From Providencia alcalifaciens DSM 30120 (lineage in GTDB: Bacteria > Pseudomonadota > Gammaproteobacteria > Enterobacterales > Enterobacteriaceae): a stretch of 64,000 nt of DNA. Each line of letters opens with the position of its first letter. Within the stretch, counting starts at the first letter, position 1. Shown here one piece after another: positions 1 through 10,146 of this stretch. Location: contig NZ_ABXW01000062.1 in assembly GCF_000173415.1 (NCBI RefSeq), forward strand, positions 62,001 to 126,000, in the 5' to 3' direction. Position numbers and translations under genes: made by a program. Below the pieces are notes generated by a model. That model was not told the DNA's origin, did not search any database, and saw only the letters and a program-made list of their open reading frames with translations.

Positions 1-425
1 TGGTCAGTGAAAAACTTCCCATTCATTTTTTGCTGTAAAATGGTTTTTTCAACATTATCTTGATTAATAACAGACAGCTTAAATGCGGACTTGTAGTCCC
101 AACCGTTACCATTTTTTTTCATGTTCATATCAATGGATTTGACGGATACACTGTCGTGGATGCTGAATTTGACAACTTCATGACCAGTTAGCTCGATTAA
201 GGCTCCACAATCATCAAACTTCGTTTGAACCGTGTTGTTGATGTAATCGTCTTGGCTGGTGGTAAGTACATTCATCTCTTTTAATGAGTCATTAAAAGGG
301 CGTTCTTGGGCAAAGACAAAATTATTGAAGTTATTGGTGGCGATGGTGTCCGCCGAGCAGTTTTGCTCGCCAGCATAGGCATAAAACGAGCACATTAGGG
401 GTAGCGATAATAATACTTTTTTCAC
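1..425 (-). CDS. Exported protein of unknown function, 3' end cut by window edge
   Basis: An open frame runs on the minus strand from a GTG at 425 to the window edge, so about 141 N-terminal residues are visible and the C-terminus is missing. It begins with a typical Sec signal peptide (Lys-Lys, a hydrophobic LLSLPLMCSF core, then AYAG), which suggests a periplasmic or surface protein. Two cysteines follow in the mature part (in QNCSAD and FDDCGAL) and could form a disulfide. The GTG start is favoured by an AAAGG sequence about 10 bases upstream; an in-frame TTG at 431 is possible but sits too close to it. I do not recognise the family. It faces away from pdxB. Confidence 0.6.
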   Translation of the reverse strand, partial: MKKVLLSLPLMCSFYAYAGEQNCSADTIATNNFNNFVFAQERPFNDSLKEMNVLTTSQDDYINNTVQTKFDDCGALIELTGHEVVKFSIHDSVSVKSIDMNMKKNGNGWDYKSAFKLSVINQDNVEKTILQQKMNGKFFTD

Positions 426-698
426 AATCAATATGCCTTTCAAAATAAATGCCTTCCTGAAAAATGAATAACGTTTAATGTAGTGCTGCTGATTAAACAT
501 GAAATCTATTAGATTAGGTAGTCAGACTCGTCTGTAACGTTGTTAAATCAAAGAGAAAATTTAAATAATGCTACCTGCGAGACTCTGGATTTCATGTTAA
601 AACGCATTATCATGTAAATGATTCAGCACATCGACGATTTGGAGTATAGTGTGGCTGCCAAATCGGGCATGACTAAACATTTTATTGGGACGAATTTC

Positions 699-1823
699 GT
701 GAAAATTTTGGTTGATGAAAACATGCCATATGCTCAAGCCTTATTTAGTGAGCTAGGCGAAGTTAAAGCAGTGCCAGGGCGTCCAGTGCCAGAACAAGAA
801 CTTAACGATGCAGATGCATTGATGGTGCGCTCAATTACCAAAGTGAATAAATCCTTGCTGAGCAATACGCCAGTAAAATTCGTCGGCACGGCAACTGCAG
901 GGTTTGACCATGTGGATACCCAGTGGCTTGCAGAAGCCAATATTGGATTTTCCTCTGCGCCGGGATGTAATGCGATTGCCGTCGTTGAGTATGTTTTTTC
1001 AGCACTCTTGATGCTAGCGGAACGCGATAATTTTGATTTACGCGATAAAACCGTAGGAATTATCGGTGTGGGAAATGTGGGTGGACGTCTGTATAAACGC
1101 TTGCAAGCGTGGGGAGTCAAAACGGTATTGTGTGATCCGCCTCGTGCAGACAATGGTGACCAAGAAGCCTTTGTCTCATTCGATACCGTTTTAGAGCAGG
1201 CAGATATCTTAACCTTCCATACGCCGCTTAATATGAATGGAAAGTATTCAACATTCCATTTGATGGGCGCTTCTCAACTCGCCAATTTACGTGATGGCAC
1301 TATTTTAGTGAATGCCAGCCGTGGCGAAGTAGTGGATAACCAAGCGTTATTACACTTACTTAAGCAAGGTAAACCATTGAGTGTAGTATTGGATGTTTGG
1401 GAGCCTGAGCCAGATTTAGATACTGAATTATTAGCGTATGTGGATATCGGTACACCACATATTGCGGGCTATACCTTAGAAGGTAAAGCGCGTGGAACAA
1501 CGCAAGTGTTTGAAGCCTATTGTGAATTTTTGGGTAAACCTACCCACATTTCACTCGCATCATTGTTACCGAAGCCAGATATCGATTGCATTAATTTCAA
1601 TGGTAAATTAACGCAAAGCCAACTCAAAAGATTAGTTCATCTCGTGTATGATGTGCGTCGTGATGATTCATCACTGCGCGCAGTCGCAGGTATTCCCGGT
1701 GAATTCGATAAATTACGCAAACATTACCAAGAGCGTCGCGAATGGTCATCGCTTACCGTTCAGTGTGATAGCGAACAAACAGCGCAATTGCTGAATGAGT
1801 TAGGCTTTAACGCAAAAATTTAA
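699..1823 (+). CDS. pdxB: Erythronate-4-phosphate dehydrogenase
   Basis: PdxB oxidises 4-phospho-D-erythronate in the DXP-dependent pyridoxal phosphate pathway (cytosolic, NAD-dependent). The 374-residue protein matches the family's usual length only if it starts at the GTG at 699, which has GGGA eight bases upstream; a longer frame extends to 618 but adds 27 residues with no family counterpart. Visible motifs are the Rossmann loop GIIGVGNVG (120-128), the catalytic Arg208 in [10 protein letters not shown], Glu237 in DVWEPEPD and His254 in [11 protein letters not shown], plus the PdxB-specific C-terminal dimerisation domain ending in LGFNAKI. It heads the pdxB-usg-truA-dedA cluster, as in E. 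coli. Confidence 0.96.
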   Translation: MKILVDENMPYAQALFSELGEVKAVPGRPVPEQELNDADALMVRSITKVNKSLLSNTPVKFVGTATAGFDHVDTQWLAEANIGFSSAPGCNAIAVVEYVFSALLMLAERDNFDLRDKTVGIIGVGNVGGRLYKRLQAWGVKTVLCDPPRADNGDQEAFVSFDTVLEQADILTFHTPLNMNGKYSTFHLMGASQLANLRDGTILVNASRGEVVDNQALLHLLKQGKPLSVVLDVWEPEPDLDTELLAYVDIGTPHIAGYTLEGKARGTTQVFEAYCEFLGKPTHISLASLLPKPDIDCINFNGKLTQSQLKRLVHLVYDVRRDDSSLRAVAGIPGEFDKLRKHYQERREWSSLTVQCDSEQTAQLLNELGFNAKI

Positions 1824-1894
1824 TCACAATTTTTTAGGTGAAATGAGTGGCTTATTGGCGCTTGTTTCACTTTGATTTTTTTAGAGGAAAAACC

Positions 1895-2905
1895 ATGACA
1901 GAAGGTTGGAATATCGCATTACTTGGGGCAACAGGTGCAGTGGGTGAAGGCATTCTTTCCCTACTTCAAGAAAGAGAGTTTCCCGTTGGTGAGCTTTATT
2001 TACTAGCCAGTGAGCGTAGTGCAGGAGAGAGCATTCGCTTCAACGGTAAAAGTTATCAAGTGCAAAACGTGGCTGACTTTGATTGGTCGCAGGCACAGAT
2101 CGCCTTTTTTGCAGCAGGTGAAGCTGCTACGGTACAGTATGCTGAAGTCGCGGCGCAAGAAGGCTGTATCGTTATCGATAACAGCGGCGTTTTTGCATTA
2201 GAGCCGGATGTACCTTTAGTGGTGCCAGGCGTTAACCCGCAAGTTTTAGCCGATTATCGCAATCGTAATATTATTTCTGTCGCAGATAGCTATGTTAGTC
2301 AGTTATTAACGTCAATTAAACCATTGGTTGAAGCGGCAGGATTAGGGCGTATTACCCTGACTAACATGCTGTCTATGTCAGCTTACGGCAAGGCTGCGGT
2401 GGATGAATTGGCTGGTCAGAGCGCGCGTTTACTCAATGGTATTCCTGCTGAAGAGGGACGCTTTAGTAAGCAGCTGGCATTTAACATGTTGCCATTATTA
2501 GCGGATGCTGAAGGCAGTGTTGTGCATGAGCGCCGTTTAGTTGAGCAGGTGCGTAAAGTGCTGCAAGACGACGGTTTACCTGTGGCGGTGAGTTTTATTC
2601 AATCACCTGTTTTCTACGGTAATGCACAAGTTGTGCATTTAGAAACGTTACGTCCAGTCAGCGCAGAAGAAGCGAGTGAAGAGTTTGAACGTTTTGATGA
2701 TATTCAGGTCTCAGAAGAGGGTGATTATCCAACTCAAGTGACTGATGCATCAGGCAATGACTTTTTAAGCATAGGTTGTATTCGTAATGACTATGGTATG
2801 CCGGAAGTTTTACAGTTCTGGTCAGTCGCGGATAACGTACGTTTTGGCGGTGCACTGATGGCAGTTGAGACAGCAGAAAAACTGGCTCAGGAGCTGTACT
2901 ACTGA
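1895..2905 (+). CDS. usg: Usg, aspartate-semialdehyde dehydrogenase-like protein
   Basis: This 336-residue protein is a homologue of E. coli Usg, a paralogue of aspartate-semialdehyde dehydrogenase whose role is not established. It has the N-terminal nucleotide-binding motif [11 protein letters not shown] and the NDYGMPE...[15 protein letters not shown] ending typical of the family. The catalytic Cys of true Asd enzymes (in the NCxxxQ motif) is absent: the corresponding segment reads [11 protein letters not shown]. Asd activity is therefore unlikely. The start at 1895 is supported by AGAGGAAA just upstream; an open frame extends upstream to 1847 without a Shine-Dalgarno. The stop codon shares one base with the truA start, so translational coupling is likely. 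Confidence 0.93.
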   Translation: MTEGWNIALLGATGAVGEGILSLLQEREFPVGELYLLASERSAGESIRFNGKSYQVQNVADFDWSQAQIAFFAAGEAATVQYAEVAAQEGCIVIDNSGVFALEPDVPLVVPGVNPQVLADYRNRNIISVADSYVSQLLTSIKPLVEAAGLGRITLTNMLSMSAYGKAAVDELAGQSARLLNGIPAEEGRFSKQLAFNMLPLLADAEGSVVHERRLVEQVRKVLQDDGLPVAVSFIQSPVFYGNAQVVHLETLRPVSAEEASEEFERFDDIQVSEEGDYPTQVTDASGNDFLSIGCIRNDYGMPEVLQFWSVADNVRFGGALMAVETAEKLAQELYY

Positions 2906-3720
2906 TGTCGGAATCCCCAAAACTGCATCGTATTGCTCTCGGGATTGAATATAACGGCAGTCGTTATTACGGTTGGCAACGTCAGCAAGAAGTGCAAAGT
3001 GTACAGGGCTGCCTTGAAGCTGCGCTATCGAAAATTGCGGCTGAGCCAATCAGTGTTAATTGCGCCGGACGTACGGATGCAGGCGTTCACGCGACTGGGC
3101 AAGTTGTGCATTTTGAAACTTCTGCCATTCGTAAAGAGGCCGCATGGACGATGGGCACGAATACCCATCTTCCGGATGATATTGCGGTTCGTTGGTGTAA
3201 GCCAGTGGATGATGAATTTCATGCGCGTTTTAGTGCAACAGCGCGCCGATACCGCTATGTTATTTTTAATCATCGTTATCGTCCTGCCATTTTATCGAAT
3301 GGCGTAACGCATTTTCATTTTCCCCTTGATGAGAAGCGTATGCACCAAGCGGCACAAGCTCTACTGGGTGAGCGTGATTTTACCTCATTCAGAGCAGTCC
3401 AATGCCAGTCCAAAACTCCTTGGCGTAATGTGATGCACGTTAATGTGACGCGTCACGGAAACTATGTAGTTGTGGACATTAAAGCTAACGCGTTTGTGCA
3501 CCATATGGTGAGAAACATTGTTGGCAGTTTGTTGGAGATTGGTTGCGGAAATCAAGATATTGATTGGATGGCACATCTTCTGGAATTAAAAGATAGAACG
3601 AAAGCAGCGGCAACAGCCAAAGCGGAAGGACTGTATTTAGTGAGCGTGGATTATCCTGAAAAATTTGACCTGCCACAGAATGTGATGGGACCACTATTTC
3701 TTGCAGGTGATCTACTATAA
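2905..3720 (+). CDS. truA: tRNA pseudouridine(38-40) synthase
   Basis: TruA isomerises uridines 38, 39 and 40 in the anticodon stem of many tRNAs. The protein is 271 residues, normal for the family. The catalytic aspartate is Asp58 in the motif [11 protein letters not shown]. Further family segments are [12 protein letters not shown] near the N-terminus and the conserved [15 protein letters not shown] stretch around residues 194-208. The ATG overlaps the usg stop by one base (TGATG), so the two genes are probably cotranslated. The last residues are followed within about 35 bases by dedA. Confidence 0.97.
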   Translation: MSESPKLHRIALGIEYNGSRYYGWQRQQEVQSVQGCLEAALSKIAAEPISVNCAGRTDAGVHATGQVVHFETSAIRKEAAWTMGTNTHLPDDIAVRWCKPVDDEFHARFSATARRYRYVIFNHRYRPAILSNGVTHFHFPLDEKRMHQAAQALLGERDFTSFRAVQCQSKTPWRNVMHVNVTRHGNYVVVDIKANAFVHHMVRNIVGSLLEIGCGNQDIDWMAHLLELKDRTKAAATAKAEGLYLVSVDYPEKFDLPQNVMGPLFLAGDLL

Positions 3721-3755
3721 ATGTCGTTAATATAAATCTCCACATGAGGAACCCC

Positions 3756-4463
3756 ATGGAGTTTATCAGTTTTATCATTGATTTTATTTTGCATATTGAT
3801 GTGCATCTTGCGGAATTGGTCGCCCAATATGGTGTTTGGGTCTACGGTATTTTATTCCTGATCTTATTCTGCGAGACGGGGTTGGTGGTGACGCCTTTCC
3901 TCCCAGGGGATTCATTATTATTTGTTGCGGGTGCAATAGCAGCATTGCCAAGTAATGATTTAAACGTACACGTCATGGTACTGTTGATGATTATTGCGGC
4001 AATTATTGGTGATGCAGTGAACTACACCATCGGTCGTATCTTTGGTGAAAAGCTATTTCAAAATCCAAACTCAAAAATTTTCCGTCGTAGCTATTTAGAT
4101 AAAACCCATGAGTTTTATGAAAAACACGGTGGAAAAGCGATTATCTTGGCGCGTTTTGTCCCAATCGTGAGAACTTTCGCGCCTTTCGTTGCGGGTATGG
4201 GAAAAATGTCTTACCGTCATTTTGCCTTTTATAATGTGACAGGTGCGTTATTATGGGTGTTACTCTTTACATATGCAGGGTATTTATTCGGTGATTTGCC
4301 GATAGTACAAAAGAATTTGAAATTACTGATAGTCGCGATTATCTTTATTTCAATTCTACCGGGTGTCATTGAAATTATTCGCCACCGTCGTGCTGCTGCA
4401 AAAGAAAAAAATGCAGTAGCAAAAGAAAACAGTGCGGCGACGCAAAAAAACGATAACCAATAA
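3756..4463 (+). CDS. dedA: DedA family inner-membrane protein
   Basis: DedA-family proteins are inner-membrane proteins required for membrane homeostasis and proton-motive force, and are proposed to act as undecaprenyl-phosphate or lipid flippases. The 235-residue product is close to E. coli DedA throughout. It has the [18 protein letters not shown] segment, the amphipathic re-entrant motif around [18 protein letters not shown] with the family's conserved arginines, and several long hydrophobic helices. The ATG at 3756 follows GAGGAAC; an ATG four codons upstream (3744) overlaps that ribosome-binding site and is less likely. The C-terminal tail is longer than in E. coli and rich in Ala, Lys and Asn ([13 protein letters not shown]...). 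Confidence 0.95.
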   Translation: MEFISFIIDFILHIDVHLAELVAQYGVWVYGILFLILFCETGLVVTPFLPGDSLLFVAGAIAALPSNDLNVHVMVLLMIIAAIIGDAVNYTIGRIFGEKLFQNPNSKIFRRSYLDKTHEFYEKHGGKAIILARFVPIVRTFAPFVAGMGKMSYRHFAFYNVTGALLWVLLFTYAGYLFGDLPIVQKNLKLLIVAIIFISILPGVIEIIRHRRAAAKEKNAVAKENSAATQKNDNQ

Positions 4464-4623
4464 TCGGTTTGAAAAAAGTTTTTATCTACAGTGAGATATC
4501 ATTGTGGTTTAATGGCAAAAAATAACATACTGATAGATACTCCTTATATCACCATCCCTGATATTCAGTGATTGGTATTACTTGGAGTCTTGTCAGAGTG
4601 CAATCAGACGAAAAGGTCCATTA

Positions 4624-5592
4624 ATGAGCTGGATTGAGAAAATTTTAAAAAAAGGTACTTCAACCCCATCCCATAAAGCAAACATTCCTGAAGGTGTTTG
4701 GACTAAATGTGATAGCTGTGGGCAAGTACTTTATGGCGCTGAGCTTGAGCGTAACTTACAAGTGTGTCCGAAATGTGACCACCATATGCGTATTCATGCT
4801 CGTCAACGCCTTGAATCCTTCCTTGATGAAAACTCAACAACGGAATTAGGTAGCGAATTAGAGCCAAAGGATGTGCTCAAATTCCGTGATTCTAAAAAAT
4901 ACAAAGATAGAATTAGCGCAGCACAAAAACAAACGGGCGAAAAAGACGCTATCGTTGTTATGAAAGGGACACTCAAAGAGATGCCTATCGTTGCCGCAGC
5001 GTTTGAATTCTCCTTTATGGGTGGTTCAATGGCATCGGTAGTGGGTGCACGTTTTGTCCGTGCTGTAGAACAGGCTCTGGAAGATAACTGCCCATTAGTG
5101 TGTTTCTCTGCAAGTGGCGGCGCACGTATGCAAGAAGCGCTGTTATCGTTGATGCAAATGGCAAAAACCAGTGCGGCATTGGCAAAAATGCAAGAGCGCG
5201 GGTTGCCGTATATTTCTGTACTGACCGACCCAACTATGGGTGGTGTTTCTGCAAGTTTAGCCATGTTAGGTGATATCAACGTTGCTGAACCTAAAGCCTT
5301 GATCGGTTTTGCAGGACCTCGCGTTATTGAGCAAACAGTACGTGAAAAATTACCTCAAGGTTTCCAACGCAGTGAGTTCTTGTTGGAAAAAGGGGCAATT
5401 GACATGATCGTACGTCGCCAAGATATGCGTGACCGTCTGGCTGATGTATTAGCGATGTTAACGAATAAACCAAGTCCGAATACTGCGCCAACACTGGTTG
5501 TTGAAGTTGTTGATGTGGAAATTGATCTTGCTGACGCTGTCGATGGAACAGAAAACGCAAAAGGGTCTAAACATAAAAAAGATGATGAGTAA
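4624..5592 (+). CDS. accD: Acetyl-CoA carboxylase carboxyltransferase subunit beta
   Basis: AccD is the beta subunit of the carboxyltransferase half of acetyl-CoA carboxylase, the first committed step of fatty-acid synthesis, and works with AccA. The 322-residue protein carries the N-terminal four-cysteine zinc ribbon (Cys29, Cys32, Cys48, Cys51) that binds mRNA and DNA in the E. coli protein. The crotonase-fold carboxyltransferase domain follows, with the oxyanion-hole segments [12 protein letters not shown] and [16 protein letters not shown]. The start at 4624 (AAAGG upstream) gives the family's MSWIEKI N-terminus. The C-terminal tail, [19 protein letters not shown], is longer and more charged than in E. 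coli. The stop overlaps the folC start region. Confidence 0.97.
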   Translation: MSWIEKILKKGTSTPSHKANIPEGVWTKCDSCGQVLYGAELERNLQVCPKCDHHMRIHARQRLESFLDENSTTELGSELEPKDVLKFRDSKKYKDRISAAQKQTGEKDAIVVMKGTLKEMPIVAAAFEFSFMGGSMASVVGARFVRAVEQALEDNCPLVCFSASGGARMQEALLSLMQMAKTSAALAKMQERGLPYISVLTDPTMGGVSASLAMLGDINVAEPKALIGFAGPRVIEQTVREKLPQGFQRSEFLLEKGAIDMIVRRQDMRDRLADVLAMLTNKPSPNTAPTLVVEVVDVEIDLADAVDGTENAKGSKHKKDDE

Positions 5593-6871
5593 TCTAATCA
5601 TTCCTACAGCCAAGTCTCCTTTGGAGGCTTGGCTTTCTTATCTCACCGACCTGCATAGCCAAAATATCGATATGGGGTTGGAGCGAGTAGGGCAAGCTGC
5701 CCGTCAAATGAATTTAACCCAACCTGCTCCGCGCGTCATTACCGTTACTGGAACCAATGGGAAAGGCACAACATGCCATACCCTTGAAGCTATTTTAATG
5801 GCGGCGGGCTTGAAAGTGGGTGTGTATAGTTCTCCCCATTTAGTTCGCTACACTGAACGTGTTCGTATCCAAGGTAAAGAACTGACTGAAAATGCGTTCT
5901 GCCAAGCGTTTGCAACCATTGAAGCGCAGCGTGGAAATATTTCGTTAACCTACTTTGAATATGGCACCTTAGCTGCACTACAATTATTTAAGCAAGCTGA
6001 GTTGGATATTGTGATCCTCGAGGTGGGCCTAGGTGGTCGTCTTGATGCTACGAATGTGGTGGACGCGGATATCGCAGCTATCACCAGTATTGCTCTCGAT
6101 CATACAGATTGGCTAGGCTCTGACCGCGAACATATTGGTCATGAGAAAGCGGGTATTTTCCGTCAAGGTCACTATGGTGTAGTGGGTGAACCTGACATGC
6201 CTGACGCCATTGGTGCTTATGCTGACAAAATCGGCACAATGTTATTTCGGCGTGGCAAAGATTGGCATTATCAAGAGTATGCAGATCATTGGTCATGGGA
6301 AAGCCCACAGCGTTCATGGGAAGATTTACCCTTACCGAATGTGCCATTAGCCAATGCGGCAACGGCAATGGGGGTGATCAGCTGCTTGATGGAGATTGAC
6401 CCTGTATTAGCGCAGAAAATAACCAACAAAGCGATTCACCAAGGCTTAAGTACCGCTCAGTTACCGGGGCGTTTCCAAATCATTGGCGAAAACCCGTTAA
6501 TGATTTTAGATGTGGCGCATAATCCGCACGCTGCAGGTTACTTAGTTTCCAAACTCGCACAATTACCGAGGCGAGAAGGTCGTCGAATTCGTGCGGTAGT
6601 AGGCATGCTAGGGGATAAAGATATTCAAGGTACATTAACCTGTTTATCCCAACAAGTTACAGATTGGTATCTTGCGCCGCTAAGAGAATTTCGTGGTGCG
6701 GATGTGACTGAACTTAGCAAACATATTGATGGTGCTCACGAATTTGATTCAGTGGAAGCCGCTTGGCGACAAGCCTGCGTGGATGCGAAACCACAAGATG
6801 TGATTGTCGTGTGTGGATCATTCCATACAGTAGCACACGTCATGATGCTATTAGAGAAAACAGAAGGATAA
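5582..6871 (+). CDS. folC: Bifunctional dihydrofolate synthase / folylpolyglutamate synthase
   Basis: FolC adds the first glutamate to dihydropteroate and extends the polyglutamate tail of tetrahydrofolate, using ATP (Mur-ligase-like fold). The 429-residue protein has the P-loop TGTNGKGTT at about 57-65, the [14 protein letters not shown] segment, the conserved [13 protein letters not shown] loop and the C-terminal DVAHNPHAA motif. Two adjacent ATGs (5582, 5585) lie inside the end of accD (overlap of 8 to 11 bases), so translation is probably coupled to accD; no strong independent Shine-Dalgarno is visible. It is followed after 5 bases by dedD. Confidence 0.95.
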   Translation: MMSNLIIPTAKSPLEAWLSYLTDLHSQNIDMGLERVGQAARQMNLTQPAPRVITVTGTNGKGTTCHTLEAILMAAGLKVGVYSSPHLVRYTERVRIQGKELTENAFCQAFATIEAQRGNISLTYFEYGTLAALQLFKQAELDIVILEVGLGGRLDATNVVDADIAAITSIALDHTDWLGSDREHIGHEKAGIFRQGHYGVVGEPDMPDAIGAYADKIGTMLFRRGKDWHYQEYADHWSWESPQRSWEDLPLPNVPLANAATAMGVISCLMEIDPVLAQKITNKAIHQGLSTAQLPGRFQIIGENPLMILDVAHNPHAAGYLVSKLAQLPRREGRRIRAVVGMLGDKDIQGTLTCLSQQVTDWYLAPLREFRGADVTELSKHIDGAHEFDSVEAAWRQACVDAKPQDVIVVCGSFHTVAHVMMLLEKTEG

Positions 6872-6876
6872 AGTCA

Positions 6877-7593
6877 GTGGCTAGTAAATTCCAGAATCGT
6901 CTTGCTGGCGCCATTGTATTAGTCGCTGCGGGGGTCATTGTGCTGCCCGGGCTACTGGATGGCGATAAGAAATACAATGAAAATGAATTTGCAGCCATTC
7001 CGATTATTCCCAAACCGGGTGATGAAGAAGATATTGAGTCGATTGCACCGATTACACACAGTGCATCAACGGCTTCTTCAGAAGGAACTTCTGAAGCGAT
7101 GTTATCGGAAGCTATCACCGAGCAAAAGCAAAGTGAACAGCCGCCAGTAGCCGCAAACAGTGCAAATCAAAGTGTGACAAATCAAAATAATGGCGCTCAA
7201 AATGGGAGCGCGATTCCGACAAATGTTGCACCTGAAAAACCGCGAGTGGAGCCAAAGCCGGAACCTAAACCTGAGCCTAAACCTAAACCAAAAGTAGAGT
7301 CAAAACCTGAACCAAAACCTGAACCTAAGCCGGAGCCTAAGCAAGAACCTCAAGGCAAAGCGTATGTGGTACAAGTTATCGCGCTAAATAATGCGAGTAA
7401 GGTTGAGGAAATAGTGGCTAAACTGAGATTGTCGGGGTATCAGGTTTATACGGTGCCAGCAAAACCGGTGAACAATAAATTAACCCGTATTTATGTAGGC
7501 CCTGAGGCATCAAGGCAGAAACTTGAATCTGCATTACCTGAACTTAATGCGATAACAGGTACAAAAGGGATTATTCAAGCGTTTAAGCCTTAA
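6877..7593 (+). CDS. dedD: Cell division protein DedD (SPOR domain)
   Basis: DedD is a septal-ring protein of the inner membrane whose SPOR domain binds denuded septal peptidoglycan. The start is a GTG at 6877, preceded by AGAAGGA and giving the family N-terminus (M)ASKFQNRLAGAIVLVAAGVIVLPGLLDG, a single membrane anchor. A flexible periplasmic linker follows, with a run of Pro-Glu-Pro-Lys repeats between about residues 125 and 165. The C-terminal SPOR domain starts at GKAYVVQVIAL. The total of 238 residues is slightly longer than E. coli DedD, mainly because of the linker. An ATG far upstream at 6763 lies inside folC and is not used. Confidence 0.94.
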   Translation: MASKFQNRLAGAIVLVAAGVIVLPGLLDGDKKYNENEFAAIPIIPKPGDEEDIESIAPITHSASTASSEGTSEAMLSEAITEQKQSEQPPVAANSANQSVTNQNNGAQNGSAIPTNVAPEKPRVEPKPEPKPEPKPKPKVESKPEPKPEPKPEPKQEPQGKAYVVQVIALNNASKVEEIVAKLRLSGYQVYTVPAKPVNNKLTRIYVGPEASRQKLESALPELNAITGTKGIIQAFKP

Positions 7594-7701
7594 AATGACA
7601 TTGGATTATCCCTAAAAAATAAGGGTATTTAGTAACTTACTGCGGCGATTATGATTTTTTCTTTTCGCCGCTGATTTTTTTAAATTCAATAAAAAATGGT
7701 T

Positions 7702-7717
7702 ACGCAAACGTTTTCGT
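7702..7717 (+). promoter_or_regulatory. PurR operator upstream of cvpA-purF
   Basis: The 16 bases ACGCAAACGTTTTCGT match the PurR consensus ACGCAAACGTTTGCGT at 15 positions. They lie 54 bases before cvpA, where the purine repressor controls cvpA-purF in E. coli. A possible -10 element TAGAAT lies just downstream at 7725-7730. Binding itself is inferred. Confidence 0.88.
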
Positions 7718-7770
7718 TTTCTGTTAGAATGCATTCGCCGCTGACGTGAATGCGAATTTTGGAATGAAAT

Positions 7771-8274
7771 ATGGTCTGGATTGATTACACAATTATCGCC
7801 ATTATTGGCTTCTCGGCACTGGTAAGCCTGATTCGTGGATTTGTACGTGAGGCATTATCGTTAATCACATGGGGTTGTGCGTTCTTCGTTGCAAGTACGT
7901 TTTATCCCTACTTGGCGAGCTATTTTACGAACTTTGAGGATATTTTGGTTCGTAACGGTATTGCCATTGCGGCATTATTCATTGCAACCCTGATTGTAGG
8001 TGCGGTAGTGAATTATGTGATTAGCTCACTGGTACAAAAAACCGGATTATCGGGTACAGATCGTGTACTGGGGATTTGCTTCGGTGCGTTGCGTGGGGTA
8101 TTAATTGTATCGGCGCTATTGTTCTTTCTCGATACATTTACTCCGCTTCCTCAAAGTGAGGATTGGCATCGTTCACAGCTTATTCCACAGTTCAGTCATA
8201 TTATTAGGTGGTTCTTTGACTACCTGCAAAATGCGTCAAGTTTCCTACCGGAGAATATTTCTCCGTCTGGCTGA
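7771..8274 (+). CDS. cvpA: Colicin V production protein CvpA
   Basis: CvpA is a small polytopic inner-membrane protein, needed for colicin V export in E. coli and linked to envelope stress and bile resistance; its molecular activity is unknown. The 167-residue product has four hydrophobic segments and the conserved [17 protein letters not shown] and [17 protein letters not shown] stretches. It is the first gene of the PurR-controlled cvpA-purF operon and lies 14 bases upstream of purF. Confidence 0.95.
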   Translation: MVWIDYTIIAIIGFSALVSLIRGFVREALSLITWGCAFFVASTFYPYLASYFTNFEDILVRNGIAIAALFIATLIVGAVVNYVISSLVQKTGLSGTDRVLGICFGALRGVLIVSALLFFLDTFTPLPQSEDWHRSQLIPQFSHIIRWFFDYLQNASSFLPENISPSG

Positions 8275-8288
8275 TGAGGAAAGACTAA

Positions 8289-9806
8289 ATGTGCGGTATT
8301 GTCGGTATCGCCGGTGTTTCACCGGTAAACCAATCAATTTATGATGCGTTGACGGTGCTACAGCATCGTGGGCAAGATGCAGCGGGTATTGCGACCATCG
8401 ATGGTAAAAACAATATCCGTTTGCGTAAAGCAAATGGTTTAGTAAAAGATGTCTTTGAAACTCGCCATATGTTGCGACTTCAAGGTTCAATGGGCATAGG
8501 ACATGTACGTTATCCTACAGCGGGTAGCTCAAGTGCATCTGAAGCTCAGCCTTTTTACGTTAACTCTCCTTTTGGTATCACCCTTGCACATAATGGTAAC
8601 CTGACAAATGCTCACGAACTGACTCGTAGCCTATTTGAAACAGCGCGTCGCCATGTGAATACCACCTCAGACTCCGAAATTCTGCTAAATGTATTAGCGC
8701 ATGAATTAGATAAGTTTGACCATTTTCCTCTCGAACCTGACAACATTTTTAGTGCCGTCGCGTCAATGCACAAAAAAATCCGTGGTGCTTATGCCTGTGT
8801 GGCATTGATTATTGGTCACGGGATGGTGGCATTTCGTGACCCATATGGCATTCGTCCATTAGTTCTCGGTCGCCGTATTTTGGCAACTGGCGAACACGAA
8901 TATATGGTGGCATCTGAAAGTGTGGCATTAGACACGTTAGGCTTTGAATTCCTTCGTGATGTCGCACCCGGTGAAGCCGTGTATGTCACTGAAGATGGTA
9001 AATTATTTACTCGCCAATGTGCAGAGAATCCACAACTGACGCCGTGTATTTTTGAATATGTTTATTTTGCTCGCCAAGATTCCTTTATTGATAAAATCTC
9101 GGTGTATAACGCAAGATTGCGCATGGGGCAAAAGTTGGGGGCTAAAATTGCACGAGAGTGGGAAGATCTGCATATTGATGTCGTGATCCCAATCCCAGAA
9201 ACCTCTTGCGATATCGCCTTGGAAATCGCACACATCTTAGATAAACCATACCGTCAAGGGTTTGTGAAAAACCGTTATGTTGGGCGCACGTTTATCATGC
9301 CAGGGCAGCAAGAACGTCGTAAATCAGTACGGCGTAAGCTGAATGCAAACCGTGCTGAGTTCCGTGATAAAAACGTTCTGCTGGTGGATGATTCGATTGT
9401 GCGCGGGACCACATCTGAGCAAATAGTGGAATTAGCCCGCGAAGCTGGTGCGAAGAATGTGTATTTTGCTTCCGCTGCGCCAGAAGTACGTTTCCCGAAC
9501 GTATACGGCATCGACATGCCAAATGCGAATGAACTGATTGCACACGGTCGTGAAGTCGATGAAATTCGAAAATTGATTGGTGCAGATGGCTTAATCTTCC
9601 AAGATCTCAGCGACCTCGTGGACGCAGTTCGTGAAGAAAACCCAGAAATTAATGAATTTGAATGTTCCGTATTTGACGGCATTTACGTGACGAAAGATAT
9701 TGACCAAAGTTATTTAAATTATCTGGAAAATCTGCGTAAGGACGATGAGTTAAAGTTGAAAGATCAGAGTGATGTTGAGGATTTAGAGATATACAACGAA
9801 GGCTAA
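8289..9806 (+). CDS. purF: Amidophosphoribosyltransferase
   Basis: PurF catalyses the first committed step of purine synthesis, PRPP plus glutamine to 5-phosphoribosylamine. The 505-residue protein equals the E. coli length. The N-terminal glutaminase nucleophile is Cys2 (MCGIVGIAG), exposed after Met removal, and [13 protein letters not shown] follows. The C-terminal type I phosphoribosyltransferase domain has its PRPP-binding loop [13 protein letters not shown] near residues 362-375. A Shine-Dalgarno (GAGGAAAG) precedes the ATG. It is cotranscribed with cvpA, with an ERIC repeat immediately downstream. Confidence 0.98.
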   Translation: MCGIVGIAGVSPVNQSIYDALTVLQHRGQDAAGIATIDGKNNIRLRKANGLVKDVFETRHMLRLQGSMGIGHVRYPTAGSSSASEAQPFYVNSPFGITLAHNGNLTNAHELTRSLFETARRHVNTTSDSEILLNVLAHELDKFDHFPLEPDNIFSAVASMHKKIRGAYACVALIIGHGMVAFRDPYGIRPLVLGRRILATGEHEYMVASESVALDTLGFEFLRDVAPGEAVYVTEDGKLFTRQCAENPQLTPCIFEYVYFARQDSFIDKISVYNARLRMGQKLGAKIAREWEDLHIDVVIPIPETSCDIALEIAHILDKPYRQGFVKNRYVGRTFIMPGQQERRKSVRRKLNANRAEFRDKNVLLVDDSIVRGTTSEQIVELAREAGAKNVYFASAAPEVRFPNVYGIDMPNANELIAHGREVDEIRKLIGADGLIFQDLSDLVDAVREENPEINEFECSVFDGIYVTKDIDQSYLNYLENLRKDDELKLKDQSDVEDLEIYNEG

Positions 9807-9824
9807 ATTTTCGGGGAGCCTCGC

Positions 9825-9934
9825 CATACTTCACGCTGTAGCGTTGTTGGCTGTATTAGCTAACCCTAGTCACATACCTGTGTATGCTCCTAGGGATTAG
9901 CTAACTTGCCGCCTAGCTACAGCATGAATTATTT
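9825..9934 (+). repeat. ERIC (IRU) repeat, full-length copy 1
   Basis: This 110-base element begins CATACTTCACGCTGTAGC and ends GCATGAATTATTT. Its core is a large inverted repeat centred on CCCTAGTCACATAC and GTATGCTCCTAGGG. Layout and many bases follow the enterobacterial repetitive intergenic consensus (CATACTTCAAG..., CTTGCCGCC..., CGAATTATTT). A second copy at 55506-55615 has the same length and differs at about 12 positions. It lies 18 bases after purF and could affect transcript stability. The 340 bases between purF and ubiX otherwise hold only the ubiX upstream region. Confidence 0.88.
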
Positions 9935-10146
9935 AGAGGATTAAATCTAAAACTAAGCTGAAAATGAAGTTAGTCTGAATTACCTTTCACTCATGTTTCC
10001 TTCATTCCTTTATTTATACCCACTTATTCCGTGAGTAAAGTTTTGCTCTGTATTTTTACTATACTGACCTCTACACCTTGCCTCTCTCTCACTTCTTCAC
10101 GATATTTGGTATATAATGCAGGAAATTACGTGAATTGGGGTTGAGC

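Noticed and set aside
734-1153. Long antisense frame inside pdxB
   Set aside because: It lies wholly inside a strongly supported gene in another frame and has no ribosome-binding site or recognisable domain.
4803-5279. Antisense frame of about 158 residues inside accD
   Set aside because: Shadow of accD; no start signal and no family resemblance.
7240-7350. Direct Pro-Glu-Pro-Lys-coding repeats
   Set aside because: This is the flexible periplasmic linker of DedD, common in the family, and not a CRISPR or mobile repeat.
9275-9682. Antisense frame of about 135 residues inside purF
   Set aside because: Shadow of purF codon usage; Ser/Arg-rich with no domain.
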